Positions 51,953 to 60,315 of a stretch of 64,000 nucleotides of DNA are shown here, in pieces. The stretch's first letter is position 1, and every line of letters begins with the position of its first letter. Made by a program: the position numbers and the translations under genes. This DNA is from Prescottella agglutinans (GTDB lineage Bacteria; Actinomycetota; Actinomycetes; Mycobacteriales; Mycobacteriaceae), in assembly GCF_004011865.1 (NCBI RefSeq), contig NZ_RKLP01000013.1, forward strand, positions 143,467 to 207,466, read 5' to 3'. Under the pieces are notes generated by a model. The model saw nothing but the letters and a program-made list of their open reading frames with translations, searched no databases and was not told the origin of the DNA.

Positions 51953-53548
51953 ATGGTCGCAATCGTGGGCGCCGTCGTGGCCGCCCTGGTGGTCTTCATC
52001 GGACTGCCGTTCATCTACGTCCGCAACTACGTCAAGGTGCCCCCGAACGAGGTTGCCGTCTTCACCGGCCGGGGCACCCCGAAGGTCGTGCGCGGCGGCG
52101 CCCGCTTCAAGATCCCCGGCATCGAGCGCGTCGACATCATGTCGCTCGAGCCGTTCAACGTGAAGATCGATCTGCAGAACGCTCTCTCCAACGACGGTGT
52201 CCCGGTGAACGTCGAGGCCGTCGGCCTGGTCCGGATCGGCTCGGCCGACGAGGCCGTCCAGACGGCGGTCCAGCGCTTCCTCACCTCCGACCTCGACGAA
52301 CTGCGTCGACAGATAAACGACATCCTCGCCGGATCGCTCCGCGGCATCACCGCCACCATGACCGTCGAGGATCTGAACTCGAACCGCGAGACCCTCGCGC
52401 GCAGCGTGGTCGAGGAGGCCGGCGGCGACCTGGCCCGCATCGGCATGGAGGTCGACGTCCTCAAGATCGCCGGGATCAGCGACCACAACGGCTACCTCGA
52501 GTCGCTCGGCCAGCGCCGGATCGCCGAGGTCAAGCGGGACGCGGCCATCGGTACCGCGAACGCCGACCGCGACGCCCAGATCCAGTCCGCGAAGGCCCGG
52601 CAGGAGGGCGCCGTCGCGCAGGCCGAGGCCGACACCGCCATCGCCACCGCCAACCAGGCCCGCGACGTCGAGCTGGCGAAGCTGCGCGCCCGCACCGAGG
52701 CGGAGAACGCCGAGGCGGACCAGGCCGGCCCGCTCGCGCGGGCGACCTCGGAGAAGGCGGTCAGGATCGCGCAGGAGCAGGCCGAGGCCGCGCAGGTCGA
52801 GGCCCGGATCGAGGTCGATCAGCGACGCGCCGAACAGGCCAAGGCGGCGCTCCAGGCGGACGTCATCGCCCCCGCCGAGGCCGAGCGCCAGGCCGCCATC
52901 GCCCGCGCCGAAGGTGAGAAGCGGGCCGCGATCCTCCGCGCCGAGGCCGCCGCCGAGTCCGCGCGACGCTCGGGTGAAGCCGCGGCCGATGCCCGCAAGC
53001 TCGCCGCCGACGCTGTGCGCACCGAACAGCAGGCCGAGGCCGACGGCATCAAGGCCCGACTGGCCGCCGAGGCGGAGGGCCGCACGGTCGCGGCCGAGGC
53101 GCTGCGCGCCGAGCAGCAGGCCGAGGCGGACGGTCTGCGCGCCCGGCTGGAGGCGGAAGCCGACGGCAAGCGGAAGGTCGCGGAGGCGCTCAATGCGTAC
53201 ACGCCGGCCGCTGCCCAGATGCTGATGCTTCCCGACGTGCTCAAGGCACTCGTCGAGGCGACCGACGCGGCAGCGAAGCCGGTGGGCGAGATCGATCGGA
53301 TCTCGATCGTCGGCGGCGCGGACGGCATCTCCGGCAGCGTCGGCTCGATCCTGGGCATCAGCCCGTCGACGATCGCGGGAGTGATCGAGACCCTCGAATC
53401 CTCCGGCGTCGACATCACCGGCATGCTCAATTCCGTTGGGAAGCAGACGGAGCAGGCTGCGCCGGCGACCACGGCCGCCCGCGCGGAGCCGGCCTTGGCA
53501 TCGGCCGGGATCCGCAGCAACGGAGCGGGTGACCCGACCCGCGAGTGA
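51953..53548 (+). CDS. Flotillin / SPFH-domain protein
   Basis: A 531-residue membrane-microdomain scaffold. An N-terminal hairpin or TM (about 3-22) is followed by the SPFH domain (about 30-190, VKVPPNEVAVFTGRGTPKVV) and a long Ala/Glu/Arg coiled-coil (about 200-415). The coiled-coil contains an internal duplicate (AEQ/TEQ-QAEADG-I/L-ARL). A glycine-rich tail ends the protein. It organises lipid rafts and membrane proteases; paired with NfeD in one operon. Confidence 0.9.
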   Translation: MVAIVGAVVAALVVFIGLPFIYVRNYVKVPPNEVAVFTGRGTPKVVRGGARFKIPGIERVDIMSLEPFNVKIDLQNALSNDGVPVNVEAVGLVRIGSADEAVQTAVQRFLTSDLDELRRQINDILAGSLRGITATMTVEDLNSNRETLARSVVEEAGGDLARIGMEVDVLKIAGISDHNGYLESLGQRRIAEVKRDAAIGTANADRDAQIQSAKARQEGAVAQAEADTAIATANQARDVELAKLRARTEAENAEADQAGPLARATSEKAVRIAQEQAEAAQVEARIEVDQRRAEQAKAALQADVIAPAEAERQAAIARAEGEKRAAILRAEAAAESARRSGEAAADARKLAADAVRTEQQAEADGIKARLAAEAEGRTVAAEALRAEQQAEADGLRARLEAEADGKRKVAEALNAYTPAAAQMLMLPDVLKALVEATDAAAKPVGEIDRISIVGGADGISGSVGSILGISPSTIAGVIETLESSGVDITGMLNSVGKQTEQAAPATTAARAEPALASAGIRSNGAGDPTRE

Positions 53549-53562
53549 CCGGTCGCACCGCC

Positions 53563-53599
53563 AGCGGCCCGCCCCACCGAACCGGAGGGGCGGGCCGCT
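53563..53599. terminator. Bidirectional hairpin
   Basis: A perfect 13-bp stem AGCGGCCCGCCCC (53563-53575) / 53587-53599 between the convergent flotillin and hydrolase genes. Confidence 0.65.
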
Positions 53600-53609
53600 C
53601 GGCTGTGCG

Positions 53610-54371
53610 TCACTGCAGCGGGGACAGTGCCTTCTCGATGCTCGTGACGAGAGCGACCGGGGCCTCGAACATCGCGTAGTGCCCGGCGTTGGCCAGGACG
53701 TCCAGCCGGCACTGCGGCAGCTGCTCCATCCACGTGGCCTTCATCGTCTCGGCGCCGAGCGCCGGGTCGTGCTCGCCGACGATCGTCGTGACCGGGATCG
53801 TCGTCTGCGGCAGGTCGGCGACGAAATCGGCTCCGGCCCACGAGCGCAGGTAGGCGCCGAACGCGGGACGGGTCGTGAAGTCCACCGAGAACTGCGTCAT
53901 CTGTCGCAGCCAGTACGCCGACTGCCGGTTCCCGGTCGTGAAGTCCAGGATCGCGTAGCGGTTGCCGTCCTCGTTCTCGGCGCCCGTGAACAGCGCCTCG
54001 CTGTCCGCGTCGAACGGGACACCCGACGCCGGCACCGGGCTGATGCCGATCACCGCGGTGACCCGCTCGGGAGCGTCGGCGAGCACCCGCAGCGCCGCGG
54101 CACCACCCATCGAGTGGCCGATCACGGCGAAGCGGTCCCAGCCCAGCTCGTCGGCGAGGGCGAGGGTGTCCGCCGAGATCTCCTCGAGCGTGTACTCGCC
54201 GGCCTCGTCCTGACGGGCCCCGTAGCCCCGGTAGTCGATCAGTGCGTACGTGTAGGCCTCGGGGTCGACGAGTTCGGGTAGCATGCCCCAGCCCTCCGAC
54301 GTGCCGAACCAGCCGTGCAGTGCGATCACCTTGATGGGACCGCGACCGACGATCTTGTGCGCGATGGTCAT
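53610..54371 (-). CDS. Alpha/beta-fold hydrolase
   Basis: A 253-residue hydrolase with the nucleophile elbow GHSMGG (Ser87), the oxyanion segment ALHGWFG, Asp in GEHDPAL and catalytic His in NAGHYAMFE. It is of the esterase / C-C hydrolase group of small aromatic or lactone substrates. It lies 128 bases downstream of the MHS transporter gene with a hairpin between, in the P450 gene group. Confidence 0.82.
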   Translation of the reverse strand: MTIAHKIVGRGPIKVIALHGWFGTSEGWGMLPELVDPEAYTYALIDYRGYGARQDEAGEYTLEEISADTLALADELGWDRFAVIGHSMGGAAALRVLADAPERVTAVIGISPVPASGVPFDADSEALFTGAENEDGNRYAILDFTTGNRQSAYWLRQMTQFSVDFTTRPAFGAYLRSWAGADFVADLPQTTIPVTTIVGEHDPALGAETMKATWMEQLPQCRLDVLANAGHYAMFEAPVALVTSIEKALSPLQ

Positions 54372-54421
54372 TCGAGTACTCCTGTCTGTAGCGCCCTCTG
54401 TGTGAACCGATGTGGAACGAG

Positions 54422-54464
54422 CCGGGCCCCGGTCCCACCCGCGACGGGTGGGACCGAGGCCCGG
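54422..54464. terminator. Hairpin after the transporter gene
   Basis: An 18-bp stem with one mismatch (54422-54440 with 54446-54464; core CGGTCCCACCC/GGGTGGGACCG) and a 5-base loop, 35 bases past the minus-strand transporter stop and before the hydrolase gene. Confidence 0.6.
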
Positions 54465-54499
54465 ATGTCAGGTCGTGTCGGCCGACCGAACGGTCTCGG

Positions 54500-55846
54500 T
54501 CATGCGACGTCGTCGAGATCCACGCCCTTGGTTTCCCGGCTGAGCGCGAGGGCGATCACCGTGATCGCCATCGTGACCACCAGATAGCCGACAACCATAC
54601 CGACACCGAAGTTCTCGATGAGCCAGACCGCGATGAACGGGGCCGGCGCACCGGCGATGATCGACGATCCCTGGAACACCAGCGACGAACCCGCGTAGCG
54701 GTAGCGGGTGGGGAACAGTTCGGTGATCCACGCCGCCTCCGGGCCGGCGAGCATGCCGTGGAAGAAGGCACCCACGCACACGCCGAGCCACAGCATCGGC
54801 AGGCTCTCGAGCTGGACCAGCCAGAAGAACACCGGCGCCCACACCACGAGGATGATCGCGGGCACGAGCATCGCCGTCTTTCGGCCCACACGGTCGGACC
54901 ACGCGCCGCCGCCGATCATGCCGACGAACTGGAACAGCGACGCGAACGTCACGGCCAGGATGACGTCGCCGCGGTGGAAACCGTGGTACGTCGTGGCGTA
55001 CGCGATGACGAAGACCGTGTAGACGTAGAACGCGATGTTCTCGCCCAGGCGCATGCCCAGGCCGGTCAGCACCGCGCGCGGGCGGGACAGCGCCTCGAGG
55101 ATGCTCGAACGCTCCTGTGCCGCCGGAGCCTTCGCGGCCTGCTCCTGCGCCGCCTTGAAGACGGGGGACTCCTCGACACCGCGGCGCACCCAGAAGCCGA
55201 CGATCAGCAGCGGGATCGCGAACAGGAAGGCCACACGCCAGCCCCACTGGTCGAACGCGTCGTCCGTGAGGAAGAGGCCGAGCACCGAGACGACCACGGT
55301 CGCGAGGACGGTGCCCATCGGGGCGCCCGCCTGCGGCCAGGACGCCCAGAAGCCGCGCTTCTTGGGTTCGCCGTACTCGCTGACCAGCAGCACCGCGGCA
55401 CCGAACTCGCCGCCCAGCGCGAAGCCCTGGATCATGCGCAGCACCACCAGCAGGACCGTCGCCCAGATACCGATCTGGTCGTACGTCGGCAGCAGGCCGA
55501 TCGCTGCGGTCGCGCTGCCGAGCATGATGAAGGTGGCCACCAGCATCGGCTTGCGGCCGAACTTGTCGCCCAGGTGGCCGAAGACGATGCCGCCCAACGG
55601 GCGGGCGACGAAGCCGAGACCCTGCGTCGCGAGCGCGAGCAGCAGCTTCGCGACGCCGTCGTCACCGGGGAAGAACAGCGGACCCAGGACGGTGGCGGCC
55701 AGGATGCCGTAGATCGCGAAGTCGTACCACTCGAGGACCGCGCCGGCCATGCTGCCGGTGAGGACGCGCTTGAAGCTGGACTTGGGCGGCTGCTCGCCCG
55801 CGGACGAGCCGGGCACGGCGGGCCCGGTGACGGTCGGAGATCCCAT
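54500..55846 (-). CDS. MFS transporter, MHS type (P450 operon)
   Basis: A 448-residue, 12-TM MHS transporter: GSMAGAVLEWYDFAIYGILA, GHLGDKFGRKPML and RMIQGFALGGEFGAAVLLVS. It starts 42 bases after the P450 gene, so the two are probably one transcript, and it likely takes up the P450 substrate. Confidence 0.87.
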   Translation of the reverse strand: MGSPTVTGPAVPGSSAGEQPPKSSFKRVLTGSMAGAVLEWYDFAIYGILAATVLGPLFFPGDDGVAKLLLALATQGLGFVARPLGGIVFGHLGDKFGRKPMLVATFIMLGSATAAIGLLPTYDQIGIWATVLLVVLRMIQGFALGGEFGAAVLLVSEYGEPKKRGFWASWPQAGAPMGTVLATVVVSVLGLFLTDDAFDQWGWRVAFLFAIPLLIVGFWVRRGVEESPVFKAAQEQAAKAPAAQERSSILEALSRPRAVLTGLGMRLGENIAFYVYTVFVIAYATTYHGFHRGDVILAVTFASLFQFVGMIGGGAWSDRVGRKTAMLVPAIILVVWAPVFFWLVQLESLPMLWLGVCVGAFFHGMLAGPEAAWITELFPTRYRYAGSSLVFQGSSIIAGAPAPFIAVWLIENFGVGMVVGYLVVTMAITVIALALSRETKGVDLDDVA

Positions 55847-55888
55847 GACGGATCCTTTCGGGTGCTGGAGAGATTCTGGAGAGGTGGG

Positions 55889-58195
55889 TCAGAGCGCGAG
55901 GGTGACCTTGGTGCCGCACGCACGCGAGCAGCAGGTCATCATCGACTTGTTCTGGGCCCGTTCGGTTTTGGTGAGCACCATGTCGCGGTGATCCACCTCG
56001 CCGTCGAGGACGGGGGCTTCGCACGATCCGCACAGCCCCTCCTCGCAGTCGCTCTGGATGTCGATGTTCGACGCGCGCAGGGCGTCGAGCACCGTCTGGT
56101 CGGCGGCGACCTGGATCGTCAGACCGGAGTCACGCAGTTCGACCTCGAACGCGTGCTCGTTGGCCGGGTCGAGCTTGGCCAGGTTCGACGTGAAGTGTTC
56201 GACGTGCAGCGCGTCCTCGGGCCAGTGCGCGGTGGCCTCGTCGAGGGCGGTGAGCAGACGCTCCGGGCCGCACGAGTAGATCTGGGTCCCGTCGACGGGC
56301 GTGGCGAGCAGGGCCGGGATGTCGAGGCGGTTGCCCGCCGCGCTCGAGTGCACCTCGACCTTGTCGCCGTGGTCGGCCGTCAGCCGGTCGAGCAGCGCCA
56401 TCGTCGCGACATCGCGCCCGCAGTAATGGATCTCGTAGTCCTTGCCGGACGCCTTCGCGTGGTCGGCCATCGCGATGATCGGCGTGATGCCGATGCCGCC
56501 CGCGACGAAGATGTAGCGCTCGGCGTCCGGGTCGAGCTTGAAGTGGTTGCGCGGTCCGCGCATCTTCAGGGTGTCGCCGGCCTGCAGGGTGCGGTGCACG
56601 TAGCGCGACCCGCCGCGGCTCTCGGGTTCCTCGAGCACCGCGATCTCGTAGTGCGACAGGTCGTTCGGGTCGCCGCACAGCGAGTACTGGCGGGAGAGGT
56701 CACCGAGGTCGACGTCGACGTGCGATCCCGGGGTCCACTTGGGCAGCGGCTTGCCCGTCGGATCGGACAGCGTCACGCGGACGACACCGTCGGCGGCCGC
56801 GGTGATGGCGTCGACCGAGACGGTCCGGGAGATGTTGGTCTTGGACGGCTCGCCGATCTTGACCGGCTGCCGGTCGTCGAGGATCGACGGGTCGGCGCGC
56901 TCCGGGTTCTTCTCGGGATCCCACTGCACCAGAACGTGATCCGGTCCGCGGAACGACGTGTTGGGCAGGTAGGTGAACTCCTGGTCCGGCACCAGTTCCA
57001 TGTGCGGCAGGCGCTTGGTGAACTCCTCGAGGAAGATCTGCATCTCCATGCGGGCGAGGTTCTTGCCCATGCACTGGTGGCTGCCGTAGCCGAACGTCAG
57101 ATGATCGCTCGAGTTCTCGCGGCGGATGTCGAAGTCGTCGGCGTTGTCGAAGTGCCGTTCGTCGTGGTTGGCCGACGACGTGACGATCAGCAGCTTCGAG
57201 CCCTTCGGGATGTCGATGCCGCCGATGGTGGTGTCGTCGGTGACCAGGCGGCGCCACGCGGCGACCGAACCGGAGTGGCGCAGGCACTCCTCGACGGCGT
57301 TGGGGATCAGGCTCGGGTCGGCGCAGATCTCCTCCCACACGCTGCGGTTCTCGAGCAGCAGGCGGAAGGCGTTCGCGGAGGCGTTGGCCGTGGTCTCGTG
57401 TGCCGCAACGATTCCCGCCATCATCATCGAGTGCAGGTACGAGTCGGTGACGACGTCGGGCTGCTCCTGCTGCATGCGGATGCCGAACGGCATCCAGCCG
57501 TGCCCGGACGGGTCCTTGCGCATCTTCTCGAGCACCTGGCCGGCGTACTGCCAGAACTTGCCGACCGCCTCCGCGACCGCGACCTGCTCCTCGACCGCGG
57601 GGCGACCCCACGTGTTCACGGTGTGCGCGATCGAGTAGCTGCGCAGTTCGTCCATGTCCTCCTCAGGCACGCCGAGGAAGTGCAGGGCGACGGTGAGTGG
57701 GACCTCCCACAGCATCTCGTCGACGAGGTCGGCCCGGCCGGTCTCGACGAAGCGGTCGACGTACTCGCGGGTGAGGCGGCGGACCATCGGCTCGTGGTGG
57801 ACGAGTTCCTGTGGGGTGAACGGGTCCATCAGCACGCGGCGGCGCGGCATGTGCGCGGGCTCGTCCTCGTTCACGAGGGTGCGCGACATCGCGTAGTCGT
57901 ACTTCGCGAGCGTCGCCGTCGCCTCGTCCGACACCGGGGTGATCTTCTCCAGCGCGATCGACGGCGAGAAGAGGATGTTGTCGCGGAAGACGGCCTTGAC
58001 GTCCTCGTACCGGGTGACCACCCAGTATCCGAGTTCGGGGCTGAAGAACACCGGCTCCTCGTCGCGCGACCAGCGCAGCGACTCCGCCGGGTTCACCTGG
58101 TACGGACCGGTGAAGGGATCGAAGGCGGCGGCATTCGCGGAAACCGGGCAGCCCGCGTTCTGCAGGGCCGTGTGGTCGATCGGGCACACGCTCAT
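55889..58195 (-). CDS. Self-sufficient cytochrome P450 (CYP116B, P450RhF-like)
   Basis: A 768-residue fusion of a P450, an FMN/NADPH reductase and a 2Fe-2S ferredoxin. The heme thiolate is Cys375 in FGYGSHQCMGK, and the I-helix is AGIVAAHETTA with Thr268. The phthalate-dioxygenase-reductase part has RQYSLCGDP (FMN) and FVAGGIGITP (nicotinamide). The cluster ligands are Cys717, Cys722, Cys725 and a Cys near 755 (CEEGLCGSC). By memory it closely resembles P450RhF from Rhodococcus, which oxidises aromatics and ethers; the native substrate is unknown. Start: ATG at 58195 with a GGAG site; ATGs at 58204 and 58228 are less good. A promoter with an overlapping operator lies upstream. Confidence 0.93.
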   Translation of the reverse strand: MSVCPIDHTALQNAGCPVSANAAAFDPFTGPYQVNPAESLRWSRDEEPVFFSPELGYWVVTRYEDVKAVFRDNILFSPSIALEKITPVSDEATATLAKYDYAMSRTLVNEDEPAHMPRRRVLMDPFTPQELVHHEPMVRRLTREYVDRFVETGRADLVDEMLWEVPLTVALHFLGVPEEDMDELRSYSIAHTVNTWGRPAVEEQVAVAEAVGKFWQYAGQVLEKMRKDPSGHGWMPFGIRMQQEQPDVVTDSYLHSMMMAGIVAAHETTANASANAFRLLLENRSVWEEICADPSLIPNAVEECLRHSGSVAAWRRLVTDDTTIGGIDIPKGSKLLIVTSSANHDERHFDNADDFDIRRENSSDHLTFGYGSHQCMGKNLARMEMQIFLEEFTKRLPHMELVPDQEFTYLPNTSFRGPDHVLVQWDPEKNPERADPSILDDRQPVKIGEPSKTNISRTVSVDAITAAADGVVRVTLSDPTGKPLPKWTPGSHVDVDLGDLSRQYSLCGDPNDLSHYEIAVLEEPESRGGSRYVHRTLQAGDTLKMRGPRNHFKLDPDAERYIFVAGGIGITPIIAMADHAKASGKDYEIHYCGRDVATMALLDRLTADHGDKVEVHSSAAGNRLDIPALLATPVDGTQIYSCGPERLLTALDEATAHWPEDALHVEHFTSNLAKLDPANEHAFEVELRDSGLTIQVAADQTVLDALRASNIDIQSDCEEGLCGSCEAPVLDGEVDHRDMVLTKTERAQNKSMMTCCSRACGTKVTLAL

Positions 58196-58277
58196 GACTT
58201 GCATCTCCGTTTGTCTCAAAACTCGCACTGAGCTGCGAAGTTACTAATAACGCACATCGTGTATCGGTGAGCGAACT

Positions 58278-58296
58278 CCGCACAGAGTAAGTGCGG
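58278..58296. promoter_or_regulatory. Operator-like inverted repeat over the P450 -10 element
   Basis: CCGCAC (58278-58283) and GTGCGG (58291-58296), a perfect 6-bp inverted repeat with 7-base spacer, cover the TACTCT hexamer. A repressor here, plausibly the neighbouring IclR protein, would block transcription. Confidence 0.45.
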
Positions 58297-58312
58297 TCAC
58301 ATTCGAGGTCAA
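58284..58312 (-). promoter_or_regulatory. Candidate promoter of the P450 operon
   Basis: On the minus strand TTGACC (58312-58307), a 17-base spacer and TACTCT (58289-58284) form a good housekeeping promoter about 90 bases before the P450 start. Confidence 0.5.
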
Positions 58313-58418
58313 GCGAGCTCCGCATAACGACGCAGGTGGTCTGTTACAGAAGGCGTGGAGTCGGCCGAATGCGCGCGCGGGCATCGGGATTCGCCGAGAT
58401 TCGCGTGCCGTCGCCCGT

Positions 58419-58475
58419 GTTTTGCGCACTTGTCGCGCACCGGCGGCCCGATTCGGCGCGATAGGTGCGCGAAAC
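58419..58475. repeat. Dispersed palindromic element, copy 1
   Basis: Two 20-base arms (58419-58438 and 58456-58475; left arm begins GTTTTGCGCACTTGTCGCGC) pair fully in RNA with three G-U pairs. The core TTTGCGCACTT is shared with copy 2 at 60061. It lies 68 bases after the iclR stop codon. Confidence 0.6.
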
Positions 58476-58520
58476 GCGAGAAGCGGCAGCCGCGGGTGAT
58501 GTGCGGTGCCGTACGCGGCG

Positions 58521-58553
58521 TCAGGCGGTGGTCAGGCGGTGGTCAGGCGGTGA
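58521..58553. repeat. Three-fold 11-bp tandem repeat at the iclR 3' end
   Basis: TCAGGCGGTGG occurs as 58521-58531 and 58532-58542, and as TCAGGCGGTGA at 58543-58553. The third unit contains the iclR stop codon (TCA on this strand). Confidence 0.75.
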
Positions 58554-59226
58554 TGACGCGTTCGATGCCGCGGGCGGTGCTCATCACCGCGGCCGCGGCC
58601 CGGTCGGTGTCGAGTCCGTCGATGGCGACGACGCCGACACTGCGCTCGCGTCCGGCGTTGGAGCCGAACCCCTCGGGCAGGGCGATGCCCGACGCGATAC
58701 CGACCGCGCCGTGCTCGAGCTGTCCGCGGGTGAGGCTGTAGCCGTCGGCGCGGGCCTGCCGGACCTCGTCGGAATCGCCCGGCGACTCCGGTCGCGAGGC
58801 CAGGATCGCGATGCCGGCCGCGCCGCGGTCCAGGGGATGGCTGCTGCCCACGCGGTAGCCGACCCGCAGCAGCGTGCCCTCCGGTTCGGCCACCATGATG
58901 ACGACGCAGTTCTGCCCCTGGGCGGCGGAGACGAAGGCCGTCGCGCGGGTCTCGTCGGCGAGTGCGTGGAGCAGTGGCTCGACATCCTTGGAGAACTGCG
59001 GTTCGAACCGGGAGGACAGGACCGCCGCGGCGATGCCCAGTCGGACGAGGCCGTCGCCGGTGCGCGCGACCAGCGCGTGCGCCTCGAGTGTCGCGACGAT
59101 CCGGTAGCAGATGGCCCGGTGGACGTCGAGTTCCTTGGCCAGGTCCGCCACCGAGATTCCGGTCGGGGACTGCGCGACGATGTCGAGCGCGCGCAGACCA
59201 CGGTCGAGGGTCTGGAGCGTGCTCAT
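58543..59226 (-). CDS. IclR family transcriptional regulator (next to P450)
   Basis: A 227-residue regulator: N-terminal winged HTH (LDIVAQSPTGISVADLAKEL then DVHRAICYRIVATLEAHALV) and an IclR effector domain (YRVGSSHPLDRGAAGIAILA). Start: ATG at 59226 with AGGAC upstream; the longer frame to 59382 runs into the divergent region. It sits upstream of the P450 gene in the same orientation and is divergent from the marR gene. It probably controls the P450 operon through the dyad at 58278. Confidence 0.85.
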   Translation of the reverse strand: MSTLQTLDRGLRALDIVAQSPTGISVADLAKELDVHRAICYRIVATLEAHALVARTGDGLVRLGIAAAVLSSRFEPQFSKDVEPLLHALADETRATAFVSAAQGQNCVVIMVAEPEGTLLRVGYRVGSSHPLDRGAAGIAILASRPESPGDSDEVRQARADGYSLTRGQLEHGAVGIASGIALPEGFGSNAGRERSVGVVAIDGLDTDRAAAAVMSTARGIERVITA

Positions 59227-59385
59227 GTCGGGTCCTGTCCGGGTGTCGTCCGGCCGCGGGGGCTGACGAGATTCTGTGGTTTCGAATCTCTTTGTACAGA
59301 CTATTTCGCCCGGGGCGGTAACCCGTTGCGGCACAGCGCCCGACGTGGCCGGTGGGGGCGCCGGTCGCCGCGCACCGCTCATCGA

Positions 59386-59409
59386 GAAACTAGTTCATAG
59401 ATATACTAA
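59386..59409 (+). promoter_or_regulatory. MarR operator, copy at the marR gene
   Basis: GAAACTAGTT-N8-TACTAA, identical in its two blocks and spacing to 60185-60208 before hmgA. It overlaps the -10-like TATACT (59402-59407) and contains the palindrome AACTAGTT. Autoregulation is implied. Confidence 0.7.
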
Positions 59410-59475
59410 TTAGGTGAGCTATCCAGGACGATCTGCGCCGCGCGCGCCCGGCACCTGCCGCGATAGGGTGGCCGC

Positions 59476-60045
59476 ATGAGCGGGGACGAAGGGCGCAATG
59501 CGCAGGTGGCGCAGGACGCGATCGCGCCCGGATCGCTCGACTTCTGGTCCTTCATCGACCTCGCCAACCGCCGGCTCAGCACTGAGTTCGGATCCACGCA
59601 CCAGCTGGCCACGCAGGTTTTACTGACCCTCAACCGGGCCGCGAACGTGGTCACCTACGACCTGGAGTCGTCCGTGCACCGGCCCCGCGGGCTGTCGTGG
59701 TCGGCGTTCCGTCTGCTGTTCGTGACCTGGCTCGCGGGACCGATCGAACCCAAGAGCGCGGCGAAGTTGACCGGCATGAGCCGGGCGGCCGTGTCGAACC
59801 TGACGAAGACGCTGGAGGCGGCCGGCCTGCTCGAGCGGACGCCGGACGCGCACGACGGGCGTTCGGTGCAGTTGTCGCTCACCGAGAAGGGGCGCGCCGA
59901 GATGGCCGCCACGTACCGCGAGCACAACGAGCGCGAGTACGCGTGGGCGAGCGTCCTCACCGAGGCTGAGCAGCACGTTCTCGTCATGCTGCTCGACAAG
60001 CTCATCACCAACCGCAGCCAGTTCGACGTCCGCGGCCGCAACTGA
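59476..60045 (+). CDS. MarR family transcriptional regulator (homogentisate operon)
   Basis: A 189-residue winged-helix regulator. The DNA-binding part is KSAAKLTGMSRAAVSNLTKT then the wing DAHDGRSVQLSLTEKGRAEM (about 85-140). It has a longer N-terminal extension than usual. The gene and hmgA share a 24-bp operator, so this protein most likely represses both and is released by homogentisate or a related aromatic acid. Confidence 0.85.
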   Translation: MSGDEGRNAQVAQDAIAPGSLDFWSFIDLANRRLSTEFGSTHQLATQVLLTLNRAANVVTYDLESSVHRPRGLSWSAFRLLFVTWLAGPIEPKSAAKLTGMSRAAVSNLTKTLEAAGLLERTPDAHDGRSVQLSLTEKGRAEMAATYREHNEREYAWASVLTEAEQHVLVMLLDKLITNRSQFDVRGRN

Positions 60046-60060
60046 CCCTCCTCCTCGCGA

Positions 60061-60114
60061 TTTGCGCACTTATCGGTGCCGCGGGCGCCTCTGCGGGGTC
60101 GATAAGTGCGCAAA
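60061..60114. repeat. Dispersed palindromic element, copy 2
   Basis: A perfect 15-bp inverted repeat (TTTGCGCACTTATCG at 60061-60075 with 60100-60114), starting 15 bases after the marR stop. The outer core is the same as in copy 1 but the loop is unrelated. It may double as a terminator. Confidence 0.65.
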
Positions 60115-60169
60115 ACGCGGGGGCGGCGAGCGGGCAGGGCGGGTGCGGATTACGAGACCGTTCGTGTGG

Positions 60170-60208
60170 TTGCGCTCACGCACCGAAACTAGTTAATCTG
60201 TTTACTAA
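60170..60208 (+). promoter_or_regulatory. hmgA promoter with MarR operator
   Basis: TTGCGC (60170-60175), an 18-base spacer and TAATCT (60194-60199) form a candidate promoter. The operator GAAACTAGTT-N8-TACTAA (60185-60208) covers the -10 element and start site, the expected arrangement for MarR repression. Confidence 0.6.
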
Positions 60209-60315
60209 CCTCGGAGGGGAACCGGCGGCCGCGACGACCGCAGCCGCGCTGCTGTTCCGCCGACGGTGACGACCACAGCCCGAGATCGGGCGCGAGTACA
60301 CCAGGAGGGCCGGTC

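Larger units (their letters stand above)
58196..58542. other. 347-bp region between P450 and iclR genes
   Basis: No gene is seen. It holds the P450 promoter and operator (58278-58312), a GC-rich stretch without clear features (58320-58418) and one copy of a dispersed palindromic element (58419-58475). At its end is part of a three-fold 11-bp repeat. Confidence 0.6.

Noticed and set aside
54410..58231. A very long open frame on the plus strand opposite the transporter and P450 genes
   Set aside because: It is an antisense frame kept open by GC-biased codons of the real genes; its product is a low-complexity Arg/Asp/Glu/Val mixture with no domain.
58501..58560. The 11-bp triple repeat as a CRISPR-like or phase-variable element
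   Set aside because: Only three units, no spacers, and it sits at the very 3' end of iclR, so it can change at most the last codons.
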